A stretch of DNA of 64,000 nt from positions 8,930,936 through 8,994,935 of the forward strand of contig NC_088649.1 in NCBI RefSeq assembly GCF_964019385.1, read 5' to 3'. The notes under the pieces are model-generated. The model was not told the DNA's origin and searched no databases. It was given only the letters and a program-made list of their open reading frames with translations. The translations under genes and the position numbers were made by a program. Position 1 is the first letter of the stretch, and each line of letters opens with the position of its first letter. This document shows positions 21,180-33,442 of this stretch, in pieces. This stretch comes from Sycon ciliatum (Eukaryota > Porifera > Calcarea > Leucosolenida > Sycettidae).

Positions 21180-22872
21180 TTAACTGGTTTGAGGGAAAGA
21201 GACAAACGGGAAAAGTCTGAAGAAAAAATTGACTGTCACCACCAGGACTCAAACCAGGGACCCTCGCTTGTAGCCAGCGATGCTCTAACCACTGAGCTAT
21301 GGTGTAGTCGTCATCCCAGCAGAGACCGTTCAACGTTTTCTTCAGACTTCGTAACTCACACTTCCTGTGAATCCACACAGGCGGGTGGGACGCAGCCCTC
21401 ACTATAACCCACACACTTCACCTACAAACTAGCACGCGGGGAGCCCCAAGTCATAAAATATTAACTGGTTTGAGGGAAAGAGACAAACGGGAAAAGCCTG
21501 AAGAAAAAATTGACTGTTACCACCAGGACTCGAACCAGGGACCCTCGCTTGTAGCCAGCGATGCTCTAACCACTGAGCTATGGTGTAGTCGTCATCCCAG
21601 CAGAGACCGTTCAACGTTTTCTTCAGACTTCGTAACTCACACTTCCTGTGAATCCACACAGGCGGGTGGGACGCAGCCCTCACTGTAACCCACACACTTC
21701 ACCTACAAACTAGCACGCGGGGAGCCCCAAGTCATAAAATATTAACTGGTTTGAGGGAAAGAGACAAACGGGAAAAGTCTGAAGAAAAAATTGACTGTCA
21801 CCACCAGGACTCGAACCAGGGACCCTCGCTTGTAGCCAGCGATGCTCTAACCACTGAGCTATGGTGTAGTCGTCATCCCAGCAGAGACCGTTCAACGTTT
21901 TCTTCAGACTTCGTAACTCAGACTTCCTGTGAATCCACACAGGCGGGTGGGACGCAGCCCTCACTGTAACCCACACACTTCACGTACAAACTAGCACGCG
22001 GGGAGCCCCAAGTCATAAAATATTAACTGGTTTGAGGGAAAGAGACAAACGGGAAAAGTCTGAAGAAAAAATTGACTGTCACCACCAGGACCCGAACCAG
22101 GGACCCTCGCTTGTAGCCAGCGATGCTCTAACCACTGAGCTATGGCGTAGTCGTCATCCCAGCAGAGATCGTTCAACGTTTTCTTCAGACTTCGTAACTC
22201 ACACTTCCTGTGAATCCACACAGGCGGGTGGGACGCAGCCCTCACTTCACCTACAAACTAGCACGTACACACAAGCACGCGGGGAGCCCCAAGTCATAAA
22301 ATATTAACTGGTTTGAGGGAAAGAGACAAACGGGAAATGTCTGAAGAAAAAATTGACTGTCACCACAAGGACTCGAACCAGGGACCCTCCCTTGTAGCCA
22401 GCGAAGCTCTAACCACTGAGCTATGGTGTAGTCGTCATCCCAGCAGAGGCCGTTGAACACTTTCTTCAGACTTCGTAACTCACACTTCCTGTGAATCCAC
22501 ACAGGCGGGTGGGACACAGCCCTCACTCACTGTAACCCACACACTTCACCTACAAACTAGCACGCGGGGAGCCCCAAGTCATAAAATATTAACTGGTTTC
22601 AGGGAAAGAGACAAACGGGAAAAGTCTGAAGAAAAAATTGACTGTCACCCACAGGACTCGAACCAGGGACCCTCGCTTGTAGCCAGCGATGCTCTAACCA
22701 CTGAGCTATGGTGTAGTCGTCATCCCAGCAGAGGCCGTTCAACACTTTCTTCAGACTTCGTAACTCACACTTCCTGTGAATCCACACAGGCGGGTGGGAC
22801 GCAGCCCTCACTTCACCTACAAACTAGCACGCGGGGAGCCCCAAGTCATAAAATATTAACTGGTTTGAGGGA
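21180..22872 (-). mobile_element. Tandem array of six 281-bp tRNA-SINE units, minus orientation
   Basis: Units start at about 21180, 21461, 21742, 22023, 22303 and 22588, each beginning TTAACTGGTTTGAGGGAAAG or close to it, with the tRNA-like segment on the minus strand. Units differ by a few percent (for example CCCGAACC for CTCGAACC at about 22090), so they are older than the plus-strand array. A seventh unit breaks off into (AAT)n after ~20 bp. Confidence 0.9.
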
Positions 22873-23002
<130 letters not shown>

Positions 23003-23753
23003 TTAACTGGTTTGAGGGAAAGAGACAAACGGGAAAGGTCTGAAGAAAAATTTGACTGTCACCACCAGGACTCGAACCAGGGACCCTCGCTTGTAGCCAG
23101 CGATGCTCTAACCACTGAGCTATGGTGTAGTCGTCATCCCAGCAGAGGCCGTTCAACATTTTCTTCAGACTTCATAACTCACACTTCCTGTGAATCTACA
23201 CAGGCGGGTGGGACGCAGCCCTCACTGTAACCCACACACTTCACCTACAAACTAGCACGCGGGGAGCCCCAAGTCATAAAATATTAACTGGTTTCAGGGA
23301 AAGAGACAAACGGGAAAGGTCTGAAGAAAAAATTGACTGTCACCACCAGGACTCGAACCAGGGACCCTCGCTTGTAGCCAGCGATGCTCTAACCACTGAG
23401 CTATGGTGTAGTCGTCATCCCAGCAGAGGCCGTTCAACATTTTCTTCAGACTTCATAACTCACACTTCCTGTGAATCTACACAGGCGGGTGGGACGCAGC
23501 CCTCACTGTAACCCACACACTTCACGTACAAACTAGCACGCGGGGAGCCCCAAGTCATAAAATATTAACTGGTTTGAGGGAAAGAGACAAACGGGAAAGG
23601 TCTGAAGAAAAAATTGACTGTCACCACCAGGACTCGAACCAGGGACCCTCGCTTGTAGCCAGCGATGCTCTAACCACTGAGCTATGGCGTAGTCGTCATC
23701 CCAGCAGAGGCCGTTCAACATTTTCTTCAGACTTCATAACTCACACTTCCTGT

Positions 23754-23754
<1 letters not shown>
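23003..23754 (-). mobile_element. Tandem array of three tRNA-SINE units, minus orientation
   Basis: Units start at about 23003, 23283 and 23564. The last is cut at CACTTCCTGTG and replaced by (TAA)n. Confidence 0.9.

Positions 23755-23825
<71 letters not shown>
23755..23825. repeat. (TAA)n microsatellite
   Basis: About 23 units. Confidence 0.95.
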
Positions 23826-23826
<1 letters not shown>

Positions 23827-24110
23827 TAGAAAGGAAAAGGAAATAAGTTGAGAGTAACTCTCCATCACTGTGAACAGATACTATAATACAGTCAGAAAGT
23901 GCAACAACTAGGCACAAAAGTGACAGAGTACTGAGACATTCGACGTCCTCACACCTAGCTTCAACACATCTCCGTAGCGCTAACCGACAGCCTTCCAACT
24001 TGGAAGGTTCAAGGTTATGGAAAGACCAAAGAGGGGAAGGCAAGCACAACGAAAATGAGCACAAGCTACAGTCACAATGGAACAAAGAATGTCGATTGTT
24101 AAAAAACCAC
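23826..24110. repeat. Partial arm of the 18760-19508 palindrome family
   Basis: Same order of blocks as the left arm (GAGTAACTCT, CAGTCAGAAAGTGCAAC, CTTCCAACTTGGAAGG, AATGTCGATTGT), then it breaks at about 24100. Confidence 0.8.
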
Positions 24111-24117
24111 GTATTGG

Positions 24118-24154
24118 GCTGCACGGCGGCGGGCGAAGCCCGCCGCCGTGCAGC
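24118..24154. repeat. GC-rich perfect hairpin, 17-bp stem
   Basis: GCTGCACGGCGGCGGGC, loop GAA, and the exact complement. It sits at the break point of the preceding repeat. It resembles a rho-independent terminator only in shape. Confidence 0.7.
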
Positions 24155-24159
24155 AGGAC

Positions 24160-26030
24160 TTTTGCCAGCACCCTCGTGACGTTGCAGATAATTATGTGGC
24201 TTGATTATTGTAGTTGACGTTGATTTAGTGACTTGTCTTTGGCAAGTTTGAGTCGTGTCAAGAAGTCAGGTAGGATTCAGTACTAGGCAGTAGTGAAACG
24301 TGAGTGGCAGTCTTCATGGTCTTTGCCGGTTTCTGAGGGCATCCTGGATTTGGTGTTCAGCGCTGTGGAAATGGCTTGCTGTGGAGGTCCCAGCACTGGA
24401 TGTTGTATCAAAGGTACGACCTCGTAGCACGTGCTAAACCTAAAAAATTTCAAAAATTGACTTGGGTCTGTGGGAGTCCGTGAGAGAACGCCCACTCGTT
24501 CCGTTGTGACAGATTCCAGGGCCACGTTGAGGGGCCCCACCCCACCACCCATGGCTGCTTCTGGACTTGTTATAGGTTTGGGTCCCGCGCACGGACAGAA
24601 TGGGCACGAAAATGTGAAAAAAATGTAAATGCATTTGTTTGGCTCCTGGGTGGCTCGCACACCGTAGCACTATGCCGGAAATTTGAGTTTTTCCGGCCTG
24701 GAAAGCCTGTCAGTGAGGCGCAAGAACTTGTAAATCATGTCCTGAGGGCCAGCATAGTGCCAGGAGTGTGTGGTCAAAATTTCACTCAAATCCACTGAGA
24801 AACACCAAAGTTACGGTCAATTGAATGCCATATGAAATTTATGGGTAGGCTGCCCCCTTAAGAGGAGTTTACGTCTATATACACACGAGTAGATATCCTT
24901 AGCTAAAAAAACGCTAACGTAAACGCAAACCTTTCCGTACCTCGGATCGTTCAAGCTGACTTTTCCCTTAGCACAAAGTACGTTATAGTTGAGACGAAGT
25001 AGTCGTGACAACCATGGCGATATGAATTTTCGTGGAAACAGATGCGGGAAATTCAAAATTTTGAACCAGGGATTAGTTTGCTTTCGTTCCGAAAGAATAC
25101 CTTGGCGAGGTCTTTTACTCTGGAATAGCAAGAGCACGGCGAACATGAGTTTTCGCTGTTCCCAGGTCCTTGGAAACCCTTTCCTAAACGCAGCACCGAA
25201 GACTGTAAGGGTTCTCCAGCTCCAGCACGTCTGGGAGAGGCCGATGAATTTCTTCCTCAGGAGTGCCGCGGAACTGGTCCTTTGTTTCCCAGATGGGATA
25301 GAGGGAGAACGGCACGAAGCAGAGGACGCAGAAATTGTCAACTGAAAGGCAAAACTCGCCAAAAAGCTAAATGTCACAAGAGGAAGCAATCTCGACTCTC
25401 GATCTCATCTCGATCTGCACGTCGACGTGCTTTTTATCTCCCGCCAGTTACAAAACAATGCGAGTTTTTGCATTTTTTGCAGAATTTCCATAACGAACGT
25501 CGGCCCGTTATTTTGAGCTCTGTAACGTTTTTCCGTTATCCGATAACGTCTTTTGTCACGGCTGGGAGTGAGTACCGTAAAAGTTAGCGTTATCGTACTT
25601 TTGCTAAGGATGTCTAATATGCCCATAGAACCACTGGCATTTCTACACCTCAGCAGTAATTGCACATCACACTTTCCTTTGTAGTTTCATTGTCCCATAG
25701 GCAATAAAACAAAAGAAAAACATAAAGCAGGGCAACCCGTATTTTACCGCAAAAATTGGGTACTATTGAACCCGCCCGACACATACTGATTCCAGTCGCT
25801 GTACATCTGTACATCTGTGTAGGGCTTACTGGCCACCATTTCACACTCTGCAAAATTTACCTCTGGCGCAAACAAAGAGCCCAAGACTAGACCACGTTTC
25901 ATGCAAACAATAGCTTCTTCCGTTTCAGGCTATTTCTTCATGGTTACGACCATCACAAAAGTCAACTTAACAACAATAACAACAACAACAGCAATTCTCC
26001 TATTGTCCACAGGCCATTGTGAGAATAAAA
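24160..26030. other. No recognisable gene
   Basis: Several open frames up to 190 codons occur on both strands (for example minus 24817-25389), but none shows a domain I recognise. Confidence 0.4.
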
Positions 26031-26036
26031 GATTTT

Positions 26037-26613
26037 AAACAACAACAGCAGCAACAACAACAAACAACAACAACCAACAACAACCAACAACCAACAACAA
26101 CCAACAACAACCAACAACAACCAACAACCAACGACCAACAACAACCAACAACCAACAACAACCAACAACAACCAACCACAACCAATAACAACCAACAACA
26201 ACAACAACAACCAGCAACAACAACCAACAACAACAACCAACAACAACAACCAACAACCAACAACCACCAACAACAACCACCAACAACCACCAACAACCAC
26301 CAACAACCACCAACAACCACCAACAACCACCAACAACCACCAACAACCAACAACAACCAACAACAACCAACAACAACCAACAACAACCAACAACAACCAA
26401 CAACAACCAACAACAACCAACAACAACAAAACAACAACCAACAACAACCAACAACAACCAACAACAACCAACAACAACCAACAACAACCAACAACAACCA
26501 ACAACAACCAACAACAACCAACAACAACCAACAACAACCAACAACAACCAACAACAACCAACAACAACCAACAACAACCAACAACCAACAACCAACAACC
26601 AACAACCAACAAC

Positions 26614-26666
<53 letters not shown>

Positions 26667-26670
26667 ACTC
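26037..26670. repeat. CAA/CCAACAA satellite
   Basis: Alternating CAACAAC and CCAACAA steps, changing to CCACCAACAA and then CAACAG near 26620. It gives long false frames on both strands. Confidence 0.95.
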
Positions 26671-26817
26671 CAGCTCCAGCTGCTCACGAAGTGCATCTTC
26701 ACACTCCCATATCTTGCATAGACCGAAACTTAATTGCATGCTGTTGAGCGGTGATTTTGATGCACTGGTTGTCCAGAAGGCATACTCGTAGTCATCCTTC
26801 AGTTTGCTAAATAAAGC

Positions 26818-26818
26818 C

Positions 26819-26901
<83 letters not shown>

Positions 26902-27092
26902 CCTAACAACAACCAACAACAACCAATAACAACAAACAACAACCAACAACTATTACCAACAACCAACAACAACCAACAACAACAAACAACAACAACCAAC
27001 AACAACCAACAACAACCAACAACTATTACCAACAACCAACAACAACCAACAACAACAAACAACAACAACCAACAACAACCAACAACAGCCAA
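26818..27092. repeat. CAA/CCAACAA satellite, second block
   Basis: Starts as pure (CAA)n, then CAACAACCAA variants, with a ~60-bp segment containing AACTATTACC repeated twice. Confidence 0.95.
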
Positions 27093-27099
27093 CCTCGTT

Positions 27100-27460
27100 T
27101 CTGTTTGGTTCTTGGTGGGGTTCTTTCGTTTTATTCAGTCAGTTACTAGCTTGCAGCTATTCCTCTCGTGTAGTTCAGTTGCTTTACTAGTGTCTCATCC
27201 AGGAGTCATCCTAAAATAAAGATTACTCATTTTCTCTGTGGGTCAGATCCCTCTCTCGTCTAGTGGTGTTCTTGTGTCCAGGATGGGATGTGCATGATTG
27301 CCAACAGCGAACATCTGAGCTATACTTTCTTTGAACCATGCGTACTACGGTAGCTCACTAATTTCCCACGAAGGATGAAGCAGTTTTGTCCACAGAATGA
27401 GTATGTATAGAGTTTATGAAATGACAAGCCAAGAATAATAATAATAATAGTAATAATAAT
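27100..27460. other. No recognisable gene
   Basis: Unique-looking sequence with no open frame of note; it ends in a short (AAT)n. Confidence 0.4.
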
Positions 27461-27465
27461 CTTCA

Positions 27466-27675
27466 CTAGTTTGAGGGAAAGAGACAAGCGGGAAAAGTCT
27501 GAAGAAAAAATTGACTGTCACCACCAGCACTCCAACCAGGGACCCTCGCTTGTAGCTAGCGATGCTCTAACCACTGAGCTATGGTGTAGTCGTCATCCCA
27601 GCAGAGACTGTTCAACATTTTCTTCAGACTTCGTAACTCGAGCCAGGGACCTTCGCTTGTAGCCAGCGATGCTCA
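27466..27675 (-). mobile_element. tRNA-SINE, 281-bp family, truncated
   Basis: Contains the tRNA-like segment with a B box changed to GGTTGGAGTGC on the minus strand, and breaks at about 27640 with a partial repeat of the tRNA 3' part. Confidence 0.8.
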
Positions 27676-28135
27676 TAATCTTTATAAGAAGAGAGGGAAC
27701 TGCAATCCATGCCCGGTTTACACTGGGAACGAACAGAGTGGAATTAGGAAAACCACTAACACGAGGATGTTGTACTGCACTCGCACAAAGGGTAGAGAAG
27801 CATGCACACACATTGTGTGACATCAACCATAAACATATGCAAACCTCAAAGGTGTGTACATGTATGTGTGAGAGACAAATTAGTCACAGCGTGCAGCAGT
27901 GTTATGACAGGTACTCCCCAAGTGTTGTTGGCGGCGATATATCAAAATATTTGGATGTTTTGTTTCCCCTCTGAATGATGACTCTGCAGTCTGCAGTTGA
28001 TCAGTAGTGCTCCCACTCTGTAGTAGATGGCAACGGGCTGCAAGAGAAGCTTCTGTTGTTTTTTTGTAATCAACATAAGCCCAGTATGTGAGCAGCTCAC
28101 CAAAACTCCACTCCACAGACTGCCGTGCACGGTTA

Positions 28136-28900
28136 CTAGTAACTCGGGTGTTGTATTATGCTTGTGCAGGAGTCAGGTTTGCGCCCAGATAAGCTTTCTG
28201 CAGCCTTGGTGATACGGGATAGGCTGGGGTCACCATAGAGTGCAAATATGCCTCCATCATCAGGATCCGGTGATTGCTGCAGCTTCGCCAACAGGTTGCT
28301 TTCAGCCAGGATACCAGCATCGTGGCGTCTTCCCTCGACAGGCCCGTACAGATGAATCATCAAGCCATCTGGTGATGCAACGGCTTGGTACTTCAAAGCA
28401 TGTGTTCGGTTATGTCCGTTGTAGAATGGTCGCTGGAGTACAGACGGTCGACACATGGGCCTCACGGTTCCGTCGATGTATCCCCAAATGTTTAATGCAG
28501 CGCCGGTTCTCCTCCTGATGGCGTCAGCATAGCTTTAAAGTAAACGATGTTGGGTGAAAAAATGGCTTTTCGAAGGGATTGGCCAGCAAATCATTCCATC
28601 GGCGGCCTATCCAAATTAGAGTCACGTTCAATATTACACTTAGATCCGTTCCAAACTCGGCGACTAAATCTCTAAGTCGGTTTGGAAATACTAAACGTCT
28701 CAAAAAAATTAGAAGGCCTTCCATCGCTGTCCACTTTAGGCGATATGGAGCAGTCATCTGGTGGGGAAGCTGCAAATGCTGACACAGCACTGGCAAGTCG
28801 CTCTTCCCAAAGCGGTATCTCCGTAAGCAGGTCTCCTCGTCCAAATCCTCGAAACGCAGTCGTTCACCAACTACTTCAAGTACTTCACCTGATTCAGATC
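28136..28900 (-). pseudogene. PIF/Harbinger transposase fragment
   Basis: Minus strand. The upstream frame (28844-28524) carries LDEETCLRRYRFGKSDLP and RLVFPNRLRDLVAEFGTDLS, the helical region before the catalytic core. After a frame change near 28520, IWGYIDGTVRPMCRPS, YNGHNRTHALKYQAV, YGPVEGRRHDAGIL and LYGDPSLSR match the DDE core of Harbinger transposases, with first Asp in YIDGT and later Asp in RHDAG. The frame ends before the final acidic residue. The accessory Myb-like protein was not seen. The gene is dead. Confidence 0.75.
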
Positions 28901-29599
28901 AGGTTTATCTTTGGGGCGAATACTCCGCCAAACAGCAAAAGGATTTCAACGTCATCGAAGTCGCCATCATCATAGCTCAGAAGGAGCAGAGCGGCAAGGA
29001 GATGTTTGTTCTCCTGCTCCATTTTTGATGAACAACCTCTTCATGGAAAAATTGAAGCACATTGCAATCGAAAAGTTAGTTGGCCTTGTCGAACAAGGAA
29101 TTATTTGGGAAATCGTAACGCCTTTTTTCCTATCATTTCGTATTTCGCGGAGATTTCTCCGACATCCACGGTATCCAGTAGCAACACCGAAGTTCGTTGC
29201 GAACGTTCTGCTAAACCAAAATTGAGCAAATTTCGGTCGGCTTTTTCGTACTGCGGCAAAACGAAAATGAACAACAAATTTCGTTGTGCTAAACCTCTTT
29301 ACTAAAAGTAAAAGCCGCTAAATCCGTTTCACGCGCACCCGGGAAACGGCACATGCTACATGCATATTAAACATGACACTGGTCACGATGTACTCCTATC
29401 ATGAATGTCTGGAGTGGCCAAGGAATGTCACAGCGCGTATGTAGACGTGAACACTACAGAGCTGTTAGCCAGTTACCGTATTTCCCCGTAAGTTAGTTCT
29501 CCCCAATGACTTAGTACCCCCCCCCCCCCCCTATAAAAAATACACTTTCCACTGCCGAGGTTATCACCCCGAAAGACAGTTCCCCCCGAAAGATAGTAA

Positions 29600-30069
29600 G
29601 GTTGCGTTTGGTTGGGCATTTTCAGAATGTAAATGACAACCATTCTGGAATGGGAATCGGCAAGAATCACCTGACCAAACTAACGCGTCAGAATCAATTA
29701 GGAATCACTTGATATAACAATTCCATGATGTCGTTGTGGAACGGCGGCTGTCTTTTCTTTTACCCGACTCTTTCCTTGAGAGAGTCATGGTACTTCTGAG
29801 TGCATGATTTGAGGCACTTGAACCTGTTGCTACATTGTTTGGCTCGTGGCAGCCATTATCATTTTTGATTCCGGAATGAGAATGCTCATTCCAGCATGTG
29901 AGGTGGAATGATCATTCTCCAAAAAGAATCATTCTCAGCGATTCCCATTCTGGAATCATGTGGAATGTGACCAACCTAACGCACTTTTTTGACCAACCAA
30001 ACGGGCGAGAATGATTCCGAGTGATTCCAAGTGATTCCCATTTGGGAATGTGACCAACCAAACTTAACC
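29600..30069. mobile_element. Harbinger-like MITE, copy 1
   Basis: Ends GGTTGCGTTTGGTTGG and CCAACCAAACTTAACC, flanked by TAA on both sides (29597-29599 and 30070-30072). 3-bp TWA duplications are the PIF/Harbinger hallmark. The transposase fragment at 28136 is a possible but unproven relative. Confidence 0.75.
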
Positions 30070-30243
30070 TAATAAGTTTGTACCCGTCCTACATGTACAG
30101 ACACCGTACAGTACATACATCATATGCACGGACACTAGAGTTGCGCAGGCTTCCCACTGCGTGCCATTTACCCCCGATAAAAAAGTACTCCCCGAAAGTT
30201 AGTACTCATGTGGCTGCTAAGTTCGAAAGTTAGTACGGACTTA

Positions 30244-30714
30244 GGTTGCGTTTGGTTGGGCATTTTCAGAATGTAAATGACAACCATTCGGGAATGGGAA
30301 TCGGCAAGAATCACCTGACCAAACTAACGCGCCAGAATCAATTAGGAATCACTTGATATAACAATTCCATGATGTCTTTGTGGACCGGCGGCTGTCTTTT
30401 CTTTTACCCGACTCTAGTTTCCTTCAGAGAGTCATGGTACTTGAGTGCATGATTTGAGGCACTTGAACCTGTTGCTACATTGTTTGGCTCGTGGCAGCCA
30501 TTATCATTTTTGATTCCGGAATGAGAATGCTCATTCCAGCATGTGAGGTGGAATGATCATTCTCCAAAAAGAATCATTCTCAGCGATTCCCATTCTGGAA
30601 TCATGTGGAATGTGACCAACCTAACGCACTTTTTTGACCAACCAAACGGGCGAGAATGATTCCGAGTGATTCCAAGTGATTCCCATTTGGGAATGTGACC
30701 AACCAAACGTAACC
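30244..30714. mobile_element. Harbinger-like MITE, copy 2
   Basis: About 98% identical to copy 1 in the parts compared; flanked by TTA at 30241-30243 and 30715-30717. Confidence 0.75.
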
Positions 30715-30717
30715 TTA

Positions 30718-31149
30718 GGCTGTGTTTACATGAGGCGTTTCAACCCGGGTTGAGTTCGACCCGGGTCAGATATCAACCCGCCATGTGCACAAAATGAATG
30801 GCGCGTTTACATGACGCATTGCGCTTGACCCGGGTTGAAATTTCGTCCCGGGTTGATTTCAACCCTCCCCCGCAAGGGGAGGGTTGAAATCAACCCGGGT
30901 CAAGAAAATCGTACAAACGTACTTCTGTGCGTATCTCGCGCCAGGTTTGAACGGCACTGCAGATGCAAATTTCGCGCGAACGGATTCACGTGACCATACA
31001 GGACTGTAGAAGTGGACTTTTAGCGGCATATCAGTATTTGACCCGGGTCAACTGTCTTCATGTAAACGCTCACCTCTTTAGTCTATCGTACAGACTTTCA
31101 ACCCGGGCTGAACTCGACCCGGGTTGAAATTTCTCATGTAAACACAGCC
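30718..31149. mobile_element. MITE with GGCTGTGTTTACATGA ends, CCCGGG-rich
   Basis: The left end GGCTGTGTTTACATGA is inverted at 31134-31149. AACCCGGGTT palindromes recur through the interior. TA flanks both sides. Degraded relatives are at 34326-34455 and 35260-35480. Confidence 0.7.
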
Positions 31150-31171
31150 TAACTTACGGGGAAATACGGTA

Positions 31172-31615
31172 GTTGTAGAACGTCAGTACCATCGGTCAAG
31201 GTCGTGCAATGTTATCGCATGACCTGATTGTTTAGTAACTGGTGGTTTTAGTGGACATTTTAGCGTACAGTAACTTGTAGTTTCTTGGTCCTTTTTTTCT
31301 TTACTATAAATTTATCCTTGGCTCTCCATCCGAGTCCATACTTGTTTTATAGATTTAAAATCTAGAACAAGACTTCTAACTGACCAAGTGTTGAAACTAT
31401 CAAGAAAACAGAAGACGCACCGAGTCTTTGGCTGTCCTGAGCATGCAATGGCTTGATTAAAGTGAGTATTCAAAACGGGCCAAATTTCGGCAAAAATAGC
31501 AAGGTTTTACTGCGAAATGCAGCTGAATAAAGTTAAGGCTGTTGAGACGATGGCTATAATATATATTCTGATGAGGTCTTACGCAAGTCTAACATGAGGT
31601 CTTACGTAAACCTGA
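31172..31615. other. No recognisable gene
   Basis: No open frame or repeat family recognised. Confidence 0.4.
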
Positions 31616-31617
31616 CG

Positions 31618-31780
31618 TTACCTCATGCATAGCAGTTGACCGTTCTTCCCCTTACACGTCAACGTGTTGAGAATGTAGTGTGCCGCGTTGCCAAACACAG
31701 CTGGTGGGTATACTGACGGCACGCTCTGGGTACGTTATCGTGCTCGTAGAGCATGAAGCGAGTTGACGGCGTATTAAGTC
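31618..31780 (-). pseudogene. Decayed copy of the glycosyltransferase 3' end (outer)
   Basis: Homologous to 32030-32180, the last ~45 codons of the gene: the GCAGTTGACCGTT, GTTGAGAATGTA and GCCGCGTTGCCAAA blocks are kept, but small deletions break the frame. It is separated from the next copy by a shared GTCAAGGCTGTT spacer. Confidence 0.7.
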
Positions 31781-31845
31781 AAGGCTGTTGTTGAGACGAT
31801 GGCTAGATATACTGTGATAATGTCTCACGCAAGCCTAACGTTACC

Positions 31846-32005
31846 TCATGCACAGCAGTTGACCGTTTCCCCCTTACTCGTCAGCGTGTCGAGAACGTAC
31901 TGTGCCGCGTGGTCAAAGATGGCCGGAGGAGACTGCTGGCGGCACACTCTGGGTACGGTGTCATGCTCATAGTGCGCAAAGCGAGTTGACGGCGTATTAA
32001 GTCAA
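31846..32005 (-). pseudogene. Decayed copy of the glycosyltransferase 3' end (inner)
   Basis: Second tandem copy, spaced about 228 bp from the outer copy and 184 bp from the gene's own end. The spacer with ACGCCGTCAACTCGC on the minus strand is shared with the outer copy. Confidence 0.7.
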
Positions 32006-32029
32006 GGCCGTTGAAACGATGGCTAGACG

Positions 32030-33442
32030 TTACCTCATGCACAGCAGTTGACCGTTTTTCCCCTTGCTGGTCAGCGTGTTGAGAATGTACTGTGCCGCGT
32101 TGCCAAAGACGGCCGGGGCCGGTTGCTGGCGGCACGCCCGCGGCACGTTGTCGTGCTCGTAGTGCACGAAGCGCGGCGATGGCGTGAGATCAATGCCACC
32201 ATCCTTGGCCAGGACACCCACCATGGCGTCCTCCACGTTGCCGGGCAATCCCGGGGTGGTCAGGCGCAGCAGCGCCGAGCGAACAATGACCCTGGCCACG
32301 TCGCGCGACACAAAGTAGGCGAAGCCCGACGCGAACGGCGGGTAGTCGGCCTTGTTGTACTGCTTCCAGCTGACGCAGTTCTTCTTGAGCATCTCTCCAT
32401 TGGTGTCGTCCTCGCAGTGCTTCACACCCAGTGTGGTGTGCTGGTGGCCGCAGTAGAGACGCTCTCGTGCTGAAGCCAGAACCAGCGGCACGAAGTTGGA
32501 CCAGATGATGGTGGCGTCGTCGTCGATGAGCATGACGTAATCGTACTGCAGCGTCTCCACGCTCCACTGCAGCATCCAAACGGTCTTGGCCGTCATGACG
32601 CCATAGCTGTCCGTGAAGTTGCCCATCATGATGTCGCCGTTCTCGTCGAACTCCTGCTGGAGGCGTGCATTCTCTGCCGCGTTGGCGTCGCGACCCGTCA
32701 CAAACATACACGCGACGTCCAGAATCGTCCGGCCTCCTTCACCGACATACTCATGGCCGGGAATGTTGTAGTACGCGTCCTTTAGCAAGGAAAGCTGGCG
32801 TCCGTACTGCACACGATCGTGCTCGGCGTTCAGACGCTTCCTATGCAGCAAACCAAGATTACACTCATCCACCCAATTGAAACGCACATTGCGACGCCGC
32901 TGTCCATTCTTCGGACCGGTTTTGACCAGCACTTTTAGCCGCACACGCTCAACGCCATCGCTATTTTCGCCTTGTACAGTCTTTCCACGAGCAGCAGAAT
33001 CCACTATTTCTGCTGGTCCCGGACTTGGTCCCTGATTGCTGTGGCCACTGTTCATTACATTTCCACTGTCCTGTGGTGCACTGACAGTCACAGCTGCTTC
33101 TGCTGCTGGTACTGCTGCTGCTGCTGCTGTTGCTGCTGCTGGTACTGCTTCCACTACTGAGCGATGCGACTGCAGAGCGGACCTGAGATGCTGCAGAACG
33201 CTCGCTTCGACTGCCTTGGTCGCCGCTGGTGCCCGTCTCAGCTGATGTCTCTCGATTCTGGCCAGTCGAACTGCCACTGTTGAATACTCACGCCAAGTCG
33301 GCGACGGGGAGTGCAGTAGATGCGACGCGTTCGGATCCGGCAGGATTCCTCGTTGTGAAACCGTCGTCCAGATCATCACAAGCATCCACGGTACTGTAGC
33401 AAGAAGGACCAGAGCTAAGGTGACATTCCGCCGATTTCCCAT
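32030..33442 (-). CDS. GT31-family (beta-1,3-galactosyltransferase-like) glycosyltransferase
   Basis: Single open frame of 470 residues. Residues 7-28 (VTLALVLLATVPWMLVMIW) are a signal anchor, giving the type II topology of Golgi enzymes. A low-complexity Ala/Val stem covers about 95-130. The catalytic domain starts at about 230. GNFTDSYGVMTAKTVWMLQW corresponds to the D-x-Y-x2-LT-KT motif of family GT31. YVMLIDDDATI holds the metal-binding DDD, and YPPFASGFAYFVSRD and VEDAMVGVLA are the acceptor-side and ED-V-x-G motifs. The family transfers galactose, GlcNAc or GalNAc from UDP-sugars to glycans in the Golgi; the exact donor cannot be told. No introns are evident. Two degraded copies of its 3' end follow. 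The Met at 33442 precedes the anchor directly, which supports this start. Confidence 0.85.
   Translation of the reverse strand: MGNRRNVTLALVLLATVPWMLVMIWTTVSQRGILPDPNASHLLHSPSPTWREYSTVAVRLARIERHQLRRAPAATKAVEASVLQHLRSALQSHRSVVEAVPAAATAAAAAVPAAEAAVTVSAPQDSGNVMNSGHSNQGPSPGPAEIVDSAARGKTVQGENSDGVERVRLKVLVKTGPKNGQRRRNVRFNWVDECNLGLLHRKRLNAEHDRVQYGRQLSLLKDAYYNIPGHEYVGEGGRTILDVACMFVTGRDANAAENARLQQEFDENGDIMMGNFTDSYGVMTAKTVWMLQWSVETLQYDYVMLIDDDATIIWSNFVPLVLASARERLYCGHQHTTLGVKHCEDDTNGEMLKKNCVSWKQYNKADYPPFASGFAYFVSRDVARVIVRSALLRLTTPGLPGNVEDAMVGVLAKDGGIDLTPSPRFVHYEHDNVPRACRQQPAPAVFGNAAQYILNTLTSKGKNGQLLCMR

Larger units (their letters stand above)
29476..31169. mobile_element. Tc1/mariner-like MITE hosting three nested elements
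   Basis: CCGTATTTCCCCGTAAGTTAG (29476-29496) is inverted at 31149-31169, and TA flanks both sides. Fragments of the host sequence with 'cccccgaaag(t/a)tagta' lie between the inserts. Two Harbinger-like MITEs and one CCCGGG-rich MITE sit inside. Confidence 0.75.

Noticed and set aside
24118-24154. Bacterial-type terminator
   Set aside because: The stem has no T-run after it and lies at a repeat break point in animal DNA.
26019-26949. Very long open frames (200-300 codons) on both strands in the CAA region
   Set aside because: They are products of CAA/CCAACAA simple repeats with periods that avoid stops; there is no unique sequence inside.
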